Positions 21,908-29,352 of a stretch of DNA of 39,077 nt are shown piece by piece. Numbering within the stretch: the stretch's first letter is position 1; every line of letters begins with the position of its first letter. A program made the position numbers and the translations under genes. Below the pieces are notes generated by a model, which ran no database searches, was not told where the DNA came from, and was given only the letters and a program-made list of their open reading frames with translations. The DNA is taken from assembly GCA_030681895.1 (NCBI GenBank), contig JAUXRI010000056.1:1-39077 (forward strand), written 5' to 3'. Source of the DNA: Myxococcales bacterium (GTDB taxonomy: Bacteria > Myxococcota > Myxococcia > Myxococcales > Myxococcaceae).

Positions 21908-22825
21908 CTACGTCTTTGGAGCCTTCGGCGCCTTCGTTCTCGAGCGTGGGTGATGCTTGTCGTAGGTGCCGCGCAGGCGCTGGCTGTCGACGTGCGTGTA
22001 GATCTGCGTGGTCGCGAGATCGGCGTGGCCGAGCATCGCCTGCACGGCGCGCAAGTCGGCGCCGCGCTCGACGAGGTGGGTTGCGAACGAGTGGCGCAGC
22101 TTGTGAGGCGAGAGGTTCTTGGTAATGCCGGCGGTGCGCGCGTGGCGACGCAGGAGCTTCCAGAAGCCCATGCGTGAGAAGCCCTTCCCTCGCAGCGTGA
22201 CGAAGAGCGCCTTCGTCTCCCGGCCCTTCAGGAGCACCAGCCGGGACTCGCTCACGTACGCGCGGATGTGCTCGATCGCGTGTTTGCCGAGCGGAACGAT
22301 GCGCTCTTTGCGGCCCTTGCCCATCACCATCACGAAGCCGTCGACGAGGTTGACGTCGTTGATGCTCAGCTTCACGAGCTCACTGACCCGAAGTCCCGTC
22401 GCGTAGAGGACTTCGATCATCGCGCGATCGCGCAGGCCTGAGGGCGTGGTCACATCGGGCGCCTGGAGGAGCTCTTCGACTTCCTGCAGCGTCAGGAACA
22501 CGGGCAACTTCCGCGCGTGTTTCGGCGTGTCGAGATCGTCGGTCGGGTTGCCGGGAGAGAGCTTCTCGTCTTCGAGGAAGCGGTGGAACCCGCGCATGGC
22601 GGCGAGGTGACGGGCTCGGCTGCGCGCGGCGAGCCCCTTGCGACCCAGCCACGCGAGGTGCTCGAGCACGTCGTCTCGCGTGGCGGCTTCGACGGCGATC
22701 TTCCGGCGGGCGAGTTCGTTGAGCCAGTCCTTCACGTCGGCGCCGTACGCATCGACCGTCTTGGCCGCGAGGTTCCGCTCGGCGCGAAGGAAGGTGATGA
22801 AGGCGTCGAGGGCGGCGTCGCTCAC
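21908..22825 (-). CDS. xerD: site-specific tyrosine recombinase XerD/XerC-type
   Basis: A 305-residue tyrosine recombinase. The N-terminal SAM-like DNA-binding domain (about 5-95) is followed by a catalytic domain with all active-site residues: Arg146 (ATGLRVSE), Lys170/173 (GKGRKER), His241 and Arg244 (SPHKLRHSFATH), His267 (LGHAD) and Tyr276 (TQIYTHV). The length and the lack of nearby phage genes indicate a housekeeping Xer protein that resolves chromosome dimers at dif. XerC versus XerD cannot be separated by eye; the symbol follows the better overall resemblance. GTG start; no convincing ribosome site. Confidence 0.9.
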   Translation of the reverse strand: MSDAALDAFITFLRAERNLAAKTVDAYGADVKDWLNELARRKIAVEAATRDDVLEHLAWLGRKGLAARSRARHLAAMRGFHRFLEDEKLSPGNPTDDLDTPKHARKLPVFLTLQEVEELLQAPDVTTPSGLRDRAMIEVLYATGLRVSELVKLSINDVNLVDGFVMVMGKGRKERIVPLGKHAIEHIRAYVSESRLVLLKGRETKALFVTLRGKGFSRMGFWKLLRRHARTAGITKNLSPHKLRHSFATHLVERGADLRAVQAMLGHADLATTQIYTHVDSQRLRGTYDKHHPRSRTKAPKAPKT

Positions 22826-22901
22826 GGATGAACAGTGTCCTCCACCTTGTCACCTGCCCCAAGTTCCCGTGCTAGGCGGGGCGATCGCTCGAAAGGACCC
22901 C

Positions 22902-23239
22902 ATGCGCCTCGCGTTCATGATCGCTGTCTCCCTCTTCGGTTCCAGTGCGCTCGGCGCCGAGGAGTCCGCGCCACCACCTCCGCCCGTCGTGCGCGAGCAG
23001 CAAATGCGGACGCCCTGCGAGGGTTCCTGCGGGAGCGTGAGGGCCGTTTGGGCGCCGCATCGACAGTGGAGGGGAGGGCCGCCGCAGAGGCACAGGGAAT
23101 CCGAAGGACTGCGCGTAACATTCGCAATCGATCAGCCGGAGATCCGGGCGTAGTGTCTTCGACTCAGGAAGATCGAATCAACCTTCTCACCCGTGATCAG
23201 AACCTATTGCAGCGGTTTCCAGCCGCCGAGGAATGGTAG
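22902..23239 (+). pseudogene. frameshifted remnant of an exported protein gene
   Basis: The ATG at 22902, behind GAAAGGA, opens a good signal peptide (MRLAFMIAVSLFGSSALG, then AEESAPPPPPVVREQQ). That frame then turns into an implausible Arg/Trp/His-rich sequence and stops at 23153. The coding-like reading continues in the other frame from about 23010 (DALRGFLREREGRLGAAS) to a stop at 23239, which overlaps the next gene's ATG as in a coupled pair. This fits one gene broken by a frameshift around 22990-23020. Base composition is lower in G+C than in the neighbours. A sequencing indel is an alternative explanation. Family not recognised. Confidence 0.45.
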
Positions 23240-23631
23240 TGGCCGCGTTCAATACCGTCTTGGTCAAGACAGTCTGTCCCAAGTGCGCCCTGCGGACCGA
23301 GGCTGCGTGCCAAATTCATTTGGCAGCCGACTATGACGGTGATGCCGAGGGTCCCTTCATGAACCGAACGTATGGTGTCGGGGACCGGCTGCGGTGGCTG
23401 CCGCCGAGCCACCCCGAATTCAGTACATGGCAAGTCTGGGGGCCGCCTCCGAAAGGCACGCCGGTGCATGAGTTTTGCCATGCTCGATGCCTTGGCTGTG
23501 CAGCCAGGTTGTGCGTACGGCTCGAGGTGGAGGAACTCACGATATTGGGCGCGACGCTGGTGGTGCCTTTGGCCGATTGGCCTCGGACAGCGAGGCGGCC
23601 TGAAGACCAGTTCCCCTCCGTTTCCTACTGA
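23233..23631 (+). CDS. Cys-rich zinc-ribbon-like protein of unknown function
   Basis: A 132-residue protein with two clusters of cysteines: CPKCALRTEAAC near the N-terminus, and HEFCHARCLGCAARLC near residue 85-100. The pattern suggests a zinc-binding ribbon or knuckle. Between them lies YGVGDRLRWLPPSHPEF. There is no signal or membrane segment. The ATG overlaps the stop of the upstream frame (ATGGTAG), suggesting coupling. Codon use and visibly lower G+C differ from the neighbours, consistent with accessory DNA. The family is not known to me. Confidence 0.6.
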   Translation: MVVAAFNTVLVKTVCPKCALRTEAACQIHLAADYDGDAEGPFMNRTYGVGDRLRWLPPSHPEFSTWQVWGPPPKGTPVHEFCHARCLGCAARLCVRLEVEELTILGATLVVPLADWPRTARRPEDQFPSVSY

Positions 23632-23822
23632 CGCGGACGCTGGTGCGAGACGCGGACGGGGTGGAGACGGCGTACACGTAAGGTGGGCGCCGAGAACCTC
23701 TTCGAGAAGATTGCGGGTGACGGTGTGACCCAGCGGCGCGAGACATAGCCGGATTCAACCAGGTGGTGGTTGGTGCGAGCTTCATTCCGTCGCCGTCGAT
23801 CGAGCTGCGCCTGTACCTCTGA
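23623..23822 (+). pseudogene. fragmented C-terminal coding remnant
   Basis: Three coding-like pieces follow each other in alternating frames: LLTRTLVRDADGVETAYT (ending at TAA 23679-23681), then KVGAENLFEKIAGDGVTQRR (frame +1, TAG at 23746), then FNQVVVGASFIPSPSIELR and three more residues (original frame, TGA at 23820). One insertion and one deletion would join them into a single ~65-residue C-terminus. No start codon or ribosome site fits any piece. It is best read as a decayed gene end, or a short stretch with sequencing indels. Nothing else is seen in 23632-23850. Confidence 0.4.
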
Positions 23823-23850
23823 TGCTTGAATCGGGAGCACAGGCCATCCC

Positions 23851-24588
23851 GTGACCGAACGTGAGCTGCTCCAGAGTGTCGCCGACGCGATCCCCATTCT
23901 CTGGGACGAAGCGCAGGAGCAGCCTTCCCTGCTCCGCTTCCTCGCGCCGTTCGGCCGGCCCGATCTCCGGCAACTCGAGCGCGCGTTCCGCTCGTCGCCG
24001 TCCATCGACTGGCTCTTGAGTGAGCCGTGGCCGCTCTTCGGAACCTGGCTGGCTGCGGCGCTGGTGCGACTGAACCTCGAGGCGCCTGCGCGGGTCGACA
24101 CGCGCTCCAACCAGTTCATCGGCGAATCGATCACGAACGCGGGCCTGATCGATCTGGAACCGGGCCGGAGTCTGGTCGTCGCAGGCGATCTCGAGGTGCG
24201 CTCGCTGATCGTCGACGTCGGCGCGCGCATGGCCGTCGCGGGCGATCTCATCGTCGACACCCTCGTCTCGAGCGGCGTGGTGCTCGTTCAGCGCACGGTG
24301 CGAGCCCACACCGTCGTCATCTCGGACCTCGCGGAGCCGGGCCACCACCAGCGCTACGTCGGCTGGCAGATCGGCGAGTCGCTGACGGCGCAGGTCCTGG
24401 ACAGCCCACGGTTCGCCCTCGCCTGCCCGATCACCTGTGACGGCATCGTGCGGTTGGCCGGGCGATCACCCGACCCGAAGCACGCCGAGCGCGCGCGCCA
24501 ACGCGTTGCGACGCCCGTGTGGCGTCCCGATGGCACCGGCATCGAGGTGAGTCTGTTGAGCCAGTCCCTGCGCTCACGAGGTCGGTGA
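23851..24588 (+). CDS. beta-helix-like repeat protein of unknown function
   Basis: A 245-residue cytoplasmic-looking protein starting at GTG. The first ~85 residues are helical (MTERELLQSVADAIPILW). The middle (about 100-155) has short strand repeats, SLVVAGDLEVRSLIVDVG and RMAVAGDLIVDTLVSSG, reminiscent of bactofilin or right-handed beta-helix coils. A C-terminal ~70 residues (GWQIGESLTAQVLDSPRFAL onwards) follow. No catalytic motif is visible. GGGAG lies too far upstream (about 15 bases) to be convincing. It borders the eroded patch but has normal G+C. Family not recognised; the beta-helix call is by pattern only. Confidence 0.65.
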   Translation: MTERELLQSVADAIPILWDEAQEQPSLLRFLAPFGRPDLRQLERAFRSSPSIDWLLSEPWPLFGTWLAAALVRLNLEAPARVDTRSNQFIGESITNAGLIDLEPGRSLVVAGDLEVRSLIVDVGARMAVAGDLIVDTLVSSGVVLVQRTVRAHTVVISDLAEPGHHQRYVGWQIGESLTAQVLDSPRFALACPITCDGIVRLAGRSPDPKHAERARQRVATPVWRPDGTGIEVSLLSQSLRSRGR

Positions 24589-24672
24589 CGTACGCGGGTT
24601 GAACGCTCTGCTGCCGGTTGAAGCGGTGGTCGCCGCAGAAAACGAATAGCCCAGGCGCGGCCTGCAACACGC

Positions 24673-25425
24673 TCAGCCGCCGTCGCGAGAGAGCGGAGGC
24701 TTCTCACCAGGCTCTTTACGGCGCGCGACGATCACCCCGTACGTCGCGCCGGCTTTGCCGTGCTGCGCGCGGTGCACGACGATCTCGGCCTTCACCGCTT
24801 TGATCGCATCGGTCTCGACGGGCTGCTTCACCAGCGCCGCTTCGACCTCGCGGTAGAACTCGTCCATCTCGGGGTCACCGAGGGTCTCGACGATCTCGGG
24901 CTCGAAGCCCTCAGGCTCGACACTCAGGAGCGTCTCACGCGGCGACACGATCGGCCGGCCCAGACGTTCCGCCCAGCTTTCGAGCGCGGTCGGCGACGGC
25001 ACACGTCCGACAGCCATCACGTACGTCAGCGCGAGCCGGCCCTTCTCATCGAGCCACGGGCGGAACATGCGCGCGAGCAGCTCCGGCGGCCCTGCGATCC
25101 GGCCGAGCGAGAAGATGCCGTCGAACGACTTCGCGGGGAACGACACCGTCGCGAGCGGCTGCACCAGCCACGTCACCTTGTCGCCGAGGCCTGCGAGGCG
25201 TGCGCGCTCCTTGAGCGTGTCAGCGACCTTCGCGTCGGGCTCGATGACGGTGAGCGAACAGTTCAGCGCACGGGCGAGCGCGAGGCCGCCGAGGCTCGCA
25301 TGCACTTCGAGCAGCCGCGACCCGCCCGTGAAGTGGGCAGCCTGAGCGAATCGGCGCAGGAGCGACTCGCTCTGGAACAGGCGGCGGGCTTCACTGGGAA
25401 GATACAGCGGGAACGGATCGACCAT
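24673..25425 (-). CDS. class I SAM-dependent methyltransferase
   Basis: A 250-residue methyltransferase. The ATG at 25425 gives MVDPFPLYLPSEARR; the frame extends upstream without support. The Rossmann-type SAM site is readable: GGSRLLEVHASLGGLALA (motif I, with E-V-H-A-S-L-G in place of the usual ExGxGxG), LTVIEPDAKVADTL (acidic motif II) and SFDGIFSLGRI (motif post II). The substrate is unknown. The glycine loop is atypical, so binding should not be taken for granted. A promoter (ATGACA-17-TAAGGG) lies just upstream. Last residues (KEPGEKPPLSRDGG) are a disordered tail. Confidence 0.75.
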   Translation of the reverse strand: MVDPFPLYLPSEARRLFQSESLLRRFAQAAHFTGGSRLLEVHASLGGLALARALNCSLTVIEPDAKVADTLKERARLAGLGDKVTWLVQPLATVSFPAKSFDGIFSLGRIAGPPELLARMFRPWLDEKGRLALTYVMAVGRVPSPTALESWAERLGRPIVSPRETLLSVEPEGFEPEIVETLGDPEMDEFYREVEAALVKQPVETDAIKAVKAEIVVHRAQHGKAGATYGVIVARRKEPGEKPPLSRDGG

Positions 25426-25438
25426 GGGCTCACGCAGG

Positions 25439-25467
25439 CCCTTACACACTCTGCGCGCGGCTGTCAT
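25439..25467 (-). promoter_or_regulatory. candidate promoter of the methyltransferase gene
   Basis: Minus strand ATGACA (25462-25467) and TAAGGG (25439-25444) are 17 bases apart. The -35 matches five of six consensus bases. The leader to the ATG would be only a few bases long. Confidence 0.4.
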
Positions 25468-25502
25468 GCGCCGACGCGGCCGAGGTGCGGCAGGGGGTTG
25501 GA

Positions 25503-25796
25503 TCAGAGGTAGTAGACGATTCGTTTCTCCTGATGGAGCTGCAGATAGATGCTCCGACGGTGCTCTTCGCTGAGCAGGTACACCGAGACGGTCAGCGAGA
25601 CGTAGGTGCCCTTCGACGACGGCTGAATCGCGATCGAGTCTCGCGAGATCTCGGTGCCCATCAGCCTGGTGAAGAGCAGGCGCACGTACTCCGAGAAGCC
25701 GTGCTCCTGCTTGCCCATGACCTTGAAGGCGTAGACGGTCGGGTACTCGATGAGCGGCGGCGGCTGATCGGTCGACGGGGCCTTCGGTTCGCTCAC
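25503..25796 (-). CDS. DUF493 (YbeD-like) protein
   Basis: A 97-residue protein. The conserved N-terminal core LIEYPTVYAFKVMGKQ and the C-terminal SLTVSVYLLSEEHRRSIY match the DUF493/YbeD ferredoxin-like fold, where the protein is thought to bind a small ligand or partner. The GTG overlaps the phoH-like stop by four bases (GTGA), so the two are translationally coupled. The length is normal for the family. Function unknown. Confidence 0.8.
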   Translation of the reverse strand: MSEPKAPSTDQPPPLIEYPTVYAFKVMGKQEHGFSEYVRLLFTRLMGTEISRDSIAIQPSSKGTYVSLTVSVYLLSEEHRRSIYLQLHQEKRIVYYL

Positions 25797-27109
25797 AGGA
25801 GGTTGGTCGCCAGCTCGGCCAGCGCGCTCCGCTCGCCCTTGGTCATGGTGATGTGGCCGGCGATGCGCTCGTTGCGGAACCGGTTCACCACGTGCACCAG
25901 ACCGTTGTTGGTCGAGTCCACGTAGGGGTTGTCGATCTGGTACGGGTCGCCGGTCAGCACGATCTTCGTGCCGTCACCGACGCGCGTGATGATCGTCTTC
26001 ACCTCGTGCGGCGTCAGGTTCTGCGCCTCGTCGACGATGATGAACTGGTTGGGGATCGAACGACCGCGGATGTAGGTGAGCGGCTCGATCTCGACGATGC
26101 CGAGATCCATCAGCTCGTGGTGCCCGCGGCCGGCCTTCTTGTCGGTGCGCGAGAGGTTGAGCAGGTATTCCACGTTGTCGAAGATCGGCTGCATCCACGG
26201 GTTGAGCTTCTGCTCCACGTCACCCGGCAGGTAGCCGATGTCTTTGCCGAGCGGGAAGATCGGCCGGCTCACCAGCAGCTTCTGGTACGCCGTCTCTTCA
26301 GTGACCTTTTGCAGGCCTGCGGCGATCGCCAGCAGCGTCTTTCCAGTGCCGGCCTTGCCGACGATGGTGACGAGCTTGATGTCGTCGTTGAGCAGCAGGT
26401 CGAGCAGGAAGCCCTGCTCCATGTTGCGCGGCCGGATGCCCCAGGTGCCGTCCTTCACGGCGCGGTTGAGCGGAACGATCTTCTTCTGCGCGAGATCGTA
26501 CCGGCCCATCGCGGTGTGCGAGCCGTTGGCGGCGTCTTTCAGGAGCACGAACTCGTTCGCGGACAGCGTCGCCTCGAGCTGCACCTGCGCGCCGGGCTTG
26601 TAGAGCTCGTTGATCACCTCGGCCGAGACGGTGTGCTCCGAGACGCCGGAGTACAGCTCGCTGATCTCGACGCGCTCGGGCTCGTAGTCCTGGGCGAGCA
26701 GGCCCAGGGCGTCGGCGCGAATACGAAGGTTCGTGTCCTTGGTGATGAAGACGGTCTGCGCGTTCGGGTCGCGCTGACGGGTCTCGATGGCGACCGCGAG
26801 AATGCGGTTGTCCATCAGGTTGCCGTCGGCCATCGACTTCGGCAGGTCGCGCTCGACGAAGCTGACCTTCAGCAGGCCGCCGTTGGGCATCGGCACGCCC
26901 TCGGCGAGCGTGCCTTCGGCGCGGTGGGAGTCGAGGTATCGGGCGATCTGCCGGGCGTTGCGGCCCAGCTCGCTCATGTCCTTCTTGAATTGGTCGAGTT
27001 CTTCGATGACGTAGATCGGTATGACGACCGTGTTGTCATCGAAGCTGTAAATCGACCGCGGGTCATGCAGCAGAACGTTGGTGTCGAGAACGAAGTTCTT
27101 CCGCGACAA
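25793..27109 (-). CDS. phoH: PIN-PhoH fusion ATPase (PhoH2-type)
   Basis: A 438-residue cytoplasmic protein. The N-terminal PIN nuclease domain (about 5-140) has VLDTNVLLHD (catalytic Asp9) and VFITKDTNLRIRA with a further acidic site. The C-terminal PhoH ATPase has Walker A GKAGTGKT (251-258), FIIVDEAQNLTPHEVKTIITR (Walker B about 356-362) and LTGDPYQID. PIN-PhoH proteins unwind and cut RNA in other bacteria. TTG start behind AGGGGG. It lies 72 bases after greB and overlaps the DUF493 gene, so the three may be one unit. Confidence 0.93.
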   Translation of the reverse strand: MSRKNFVLDTNVLLHDPRSIYSFDDNTVVIPIYVIEELDQFKKDMSELGRNARQIARYLDSHRAEGTLAEGVPMPNGGLLKVSFVERDLPKSMADGNLMDNRILAVAIETRQRDPNAQTVFITKDTNLRIRADALGLLAQDYEPERVEISELYSGVSEHTVSAEVINELYKPGAQVQLEATLSANEFVLLKDAANGSHTAMGRYDLAQKKIVPLNRAVKDGTWGIRPRNMEQGFLLDLLLNDDIKLVTIVGKAGTGKTLLAIAAGLQKVTEETAYQKLLVSRPIFPLGKDIGYLPGDVEQKLNPWMQPIFDNVEYLLNLSRTDKKAGRGHHELMDLGIVEIEPLTYIRGRSIPNQFIIVDEAQNLTPHEVKTIITRVGDGTKIVLTGDPYQIDNPYVDSTNNGLVHVVNRFRNERIAGHITMTKGERSALAELATNLL

Positions 27110-27181
27110 ACGGCCCCCTGGGAAGGAATGGAGTGCTGTGCAGCGAGATGCAGCACCAGCAACATAGGCGCGAACCGCCCG

Positions 27182-27751
27182 TCAGACGTAACGAATCGTG
27201 AGCAACGTGAAGTCGGCCTCACCTTTGGGCCGCATCACCGTCACGGTCTCGCCCTCGGTCTTGCCGATCAACGCGCGGGCAACCGGAGAGTCGATCGAGA
27301 TCCGCCCAGTCTTCAGCTCGGTCTCGTCGGGGCCCACCAGCTGGTAGGTCGTCTTCGTCTCGTCTTCGTCGTTCTGCAGCGTGACGGTGGCGCCGAAGTA
27401 CACCCGCGTCGGGTCCTTCTGCTCCTTCGGGTCGACGACGGTCAGGCCCTCGAGGCGCTTCTGGAGGAACCGCAGGCGTCGATCGATCTCGCGCAGGCGT
27501 CGCTTGCCGTAGATGTACTCGGCGTTCTCGCTGCGATCGCCCAGCGCGGCCGCGGCCGACACCTCAGCCGTCACCTTCGGGCGCTCGACTGTCAGCAGCT
27601 GACGCAGCTCGGAGCGCAGCTTCTCGGCGCCGCCCGGCGTGATGTAGAGCGGGCCTCTCGGCTTGGGCTCGTCTTCGTCGTCATCGGTCTGCTCGAGCGG
27701 GCCATCGTCTTCGGTCGGCTCGGCTTCGTCGTCGTCGCGTTGCTTCGGCAT
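27182..27751 (-). CDS. greB: transcription elongation factor GreB-type
   Basis: A 189-residue Gre factor that rescues backtracked RNA polymerase by stimulating RNA cleavage. Residues ~32-110 are the coiled coil: LYITPGGAEKLRSEL, with GDRSENAEYIYGKRRLREID at the tip, holding the acidic pair (D and E) that coordinates the metal in the RNA polymerase channel. The GKRRLREID segment is GreB-like. The C-terminal FKBP-like domain has VYFGATVTL, SPVARALIGKTEGETV and TLLTIRYV. The N-terminal ~30 residues are an acidic extension (EAEPTEDDGPLEQTDDDEDE) not found in standard GreA/B. Confidence 0.92.
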   Translation of the reverse strand: MPKQRDDDEAEPTEDDGPLEQTDDDEDEPKPRGPLYITPGGAEKLRSELRQLLTVERPKVTAEVSAAAALGDRSENAEYIYGKRRLREIDRRLRFLQKRLEGLTVVDPKEQKDPTRVYFGATVTLQNDEDETKTTYQLVGPDETELKTGRISIDSPVARALIGKTEGETVTVMRPKGEADFTLLTIRYV

Positions 27752-27799
27752 GGAACACCACAGGTACCGCGAGACGTGACGTGGAGCCAGCCGGTCGTG

Positions 27800-27806
27800 C
27801 TATGCG
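27800..27806 (+). promoter_or_regulatory. -10-like element, leaderless candidate
   Basis: CTATGCG lies six to seven bases before the ATG at 27813, with no ribosome site between. GTGACG is 19 bases upstream, a long spacing. The transcript probably starts at the ATG. Confidence 0.3.
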
Positions 27807-27812
27807 CGCCCA

Positions 27813-28394
27813 ATGCGACGATTCTCCCTCGCAGTGCTCGCCTGTGTCGCCACCGCTTGCGACAAGGTCGATTTCATCGAGATCGCTCCCGCCGACGTCG
27901 AGTTCCAGTCTCGCGGCGAGTCGAAGAACCTCTCGGCGCGGTGCATGTCACGCGCTGGCAACCGCGCTGAGCGCGCGATGGTCTCCTGGCGCAGCAAGGA
28001 CCCCGAGATCGCCGAGGTGAGCCCCAAAGGCGTCGTGACGCCGAAGAAGAGTGGCGTGACCGAGGCGATCGCAAAGTACGAGGACGTCGAGTCGGCGATC
28101 CCCGTGCGGGTGTCGTTCGTCGAGAAGGTCGAGGTGCTCAACCCGGTCATCACCATCAAGGAGGGCGGCGAGTCGGTGCCCATCCAGCTGAAATTCCTGG
28201 GCCTCAAGGGCCGCGATCTCGGCAAGCGGGGAGCCACCTACACGCCCCGCGACAAGAAGATCGCCGCCATCGTCGGTGGAAACGCCGTGCTGCCATTGGA
28301 CGTCGGCATGACCACCATCGACATTCAGGTTGACGGCATCACCGCGTCGTTGGAAGTGACCGTCGAAGAAGACAAAACGCTGAAGAAGAAGTGA
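27813..28394 (+). CDS. Ig-like (Big2-type) lipoprotein
   Basis: A 193-residue lipoprotein with signal MRRFSLAVLACVATAC (lipobox ATAC, Cys16). The mature part carries a Big2-type Ig fold: VSWRSKDPEIAEVSPKGVVT, with the family-typical D/S-x-A-V pattern and GVVTPKKSGVTEAIAKY. A second similar segment (RDLGKRGATYTPRDKKIAAI, then a Gly-rich strand) is present. It ends with a Lys-rich tail. Located just before the tRNA pair. Binding partner unknown. Confidence 0.8.
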   Translation: MRRFSLAVLACVATACDKVDFIEIAPADVEFQSRGESKNLSARCMSRAGNRAERAMVSWRSKDPEIAEVSPKGVVTPKKSGVTEAIAKYEDVESAIPVRVSFVEKVEVLNPVITIKEGGESVPIQLKFLGLKGRDLGKRGATYTPRDKKIAAIVGGNAVLPLDVGMTTIDIQVDGITASLEVTVEEDKTLKKK

Positions 28395-28424
28395 GGAAAC
28401 ACGAAGCCCGAAAACAACAGGTGC

Positions 28425-28500
<76 letters not shown>

Positions 28501-28505
28501 ATTTC

Positions 28506-28578
28506 GGCCCCATCGTCTAGAGGCCTAGGACGTGGCCCTTTCAAGGCTAAAACTCGGGTTCGAATCCCGATGGGGTCA
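28506..28578 (+). tRNA. tRNA-Glu(TTC)
   Basis: A 73-base cloverleaf. GGCCCCA pairs with TGGGGTC (one G-U), the D-arm reads TCGTCTAGAGGCCTAGGAC as in known tRNA-Glu, and the anticodon loop CTTTCAA carries TTC. CCA is not encoded. It is followed by a strong hairpin that probably ends this transcript. Confidence 0.95.
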
Positions 28579-29350
28579 ACAGGACCGACGAGCCCGGTGG
28601 AGATATGCCACCGGGCTCGTCGTCTTTCTGGTGCTCCCCTTCGCGGGCTGCCCGTCGACGTCCGAGCGGCTGCTCCAACAAGGGCACCAGCAGGCGAAGA
28701 AGGGCCGCTGGGCCGAGGCTGTGACGGCCTATGAGGCCGCTTCGAAGGCCGACCCGGCGAACGCGCAGGCGCAGGCGCTCGTCGGCGTGGCCAACCTTCG
28801 CCTCAACCAACGCCCTCTCGCCGCGACTGCGTTCGACAAGGCGCTCGAGATCGACTCCGCCTCGAGAGAGGCCAGGCTGGGGCTCGGCGGGCTCGCGCTC
28901 GACGCCCTCGACGCCGGCGCCGCGTTGTCGTGGGTCGACACGCTGAACGAGCCGGTCGCGACCGTCATTCGGGGCCGGGCCCTGCTGCTTCGGGCAGGCG
29001 CCGGTGACGGTGAAGCCGCCCTGAAAGAGGCGCGCTCCGCCATCGCCGTCGAGCCGACGTCGATCGAAGCGCGGTACCTCGAAGGCTGCGCATTGCTGGC
29101 GCTCACCCGGTTCGCCGAGGCGCAGACCGCCTTCGAGGCGCTCGAGCGCACCAGCCGGGAGTCGGCCTTCGGCCCGTATGGCCTGGCGCGCGTGGCCGCA
29201 GCTCAGCGCCGATCGACCGACGTGCTGCTCTACCTGAAGGCCGCTCGGGCAGCTTCAAAGGGCGCCTGGAGCCCTCCGGCCGTTGCGGCCGACCCCGCGT
29301 TCGCCTTTCTTGTGGGTTCCCCTGCCTTCACCGACGTCGTTGGACCGTAG
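28532..29350 (+). CDS. TPR lipoprotein; N-terminus overlaps tRNA-Glu and its terminator
   Basis: A TPR protein of about 230 residues after its signal. The signal segment reads RRARWRYATG, then LVVFLVLPFAGC (Cys at 28649-28651), a normal lipoprotein signal. It is followed by TPR pairs: LLQQGHQQAKKGRWAEAVTAYEA, ANAQAQALVGVANLRLNQRP, and ALEIDSASREARLGLGGLAL. The only in-frame ATG, GTG or TTG upstream of that cysteine are GTG at 28532, inside tRNA-Glu, and GTG at 28631, which leaves six residues before the cysteine. So either translation begins inside the tRNA gene, or an unusual start is used, or the signal has been lost. The reported start is the open frame and is uncertain; the body of the gene is secure. 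Confidence 0.7.
   Translation: MALSRLKLGFESRWGQQDRRARWRYATGLVVFLVLPFAGCPSTSERLLQQGHQQAKKGRWAEAVTAYEAASKADPANAQAQALVGVANLRLNQRPLAATAFDKALEIDSASREARLGLGGLALDALDAGAALSWVDTLNEPVATVIRGRALLLRAGAGDGEAALKEARSAIAVEPTSIEARYLEGCALLALTRFAEAQTAFEALERTSRESAFGPYGLARVAAAQRRSTDVLLYLKAARAASKGAWSPPAVAADPAFAFLVGSPAFTDVVGP
28586..28628 (+). terminator. hairpin after tRNA-Glu, probable terminator overlapping a coding region
   Basis: CGACGAGCCCGGTGG (28586-28600) and CCACCGGGCTCGTCG (28608-28622) form a perfect 15-bp stem closed by AGATATG, followed by TCTTTCT. It lies seven bases after the tRNA-Glu end. The same bases, in the frame of the next lipoprotein, encode the basic and first hydrophobic residues of its signal sequence. 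Confidence 0.7.
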
Positions 29351-29352
29351 CC

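Noticed and set aside
21908..23850. Integrative element next to a tyrosine recombinase
   Set aside because: The recombinase has a complete housekeeping Xer layout beside trpS and scpAB. No attachment repeats, tRNA target or phage genes are visible.
25853..27970. 705-residue open frame on the plus strand opposite the PIN-PhoH and greB genes
   Set aside because: High G+C leaves antisense frames open; the minus-strand genes have all family motifs.
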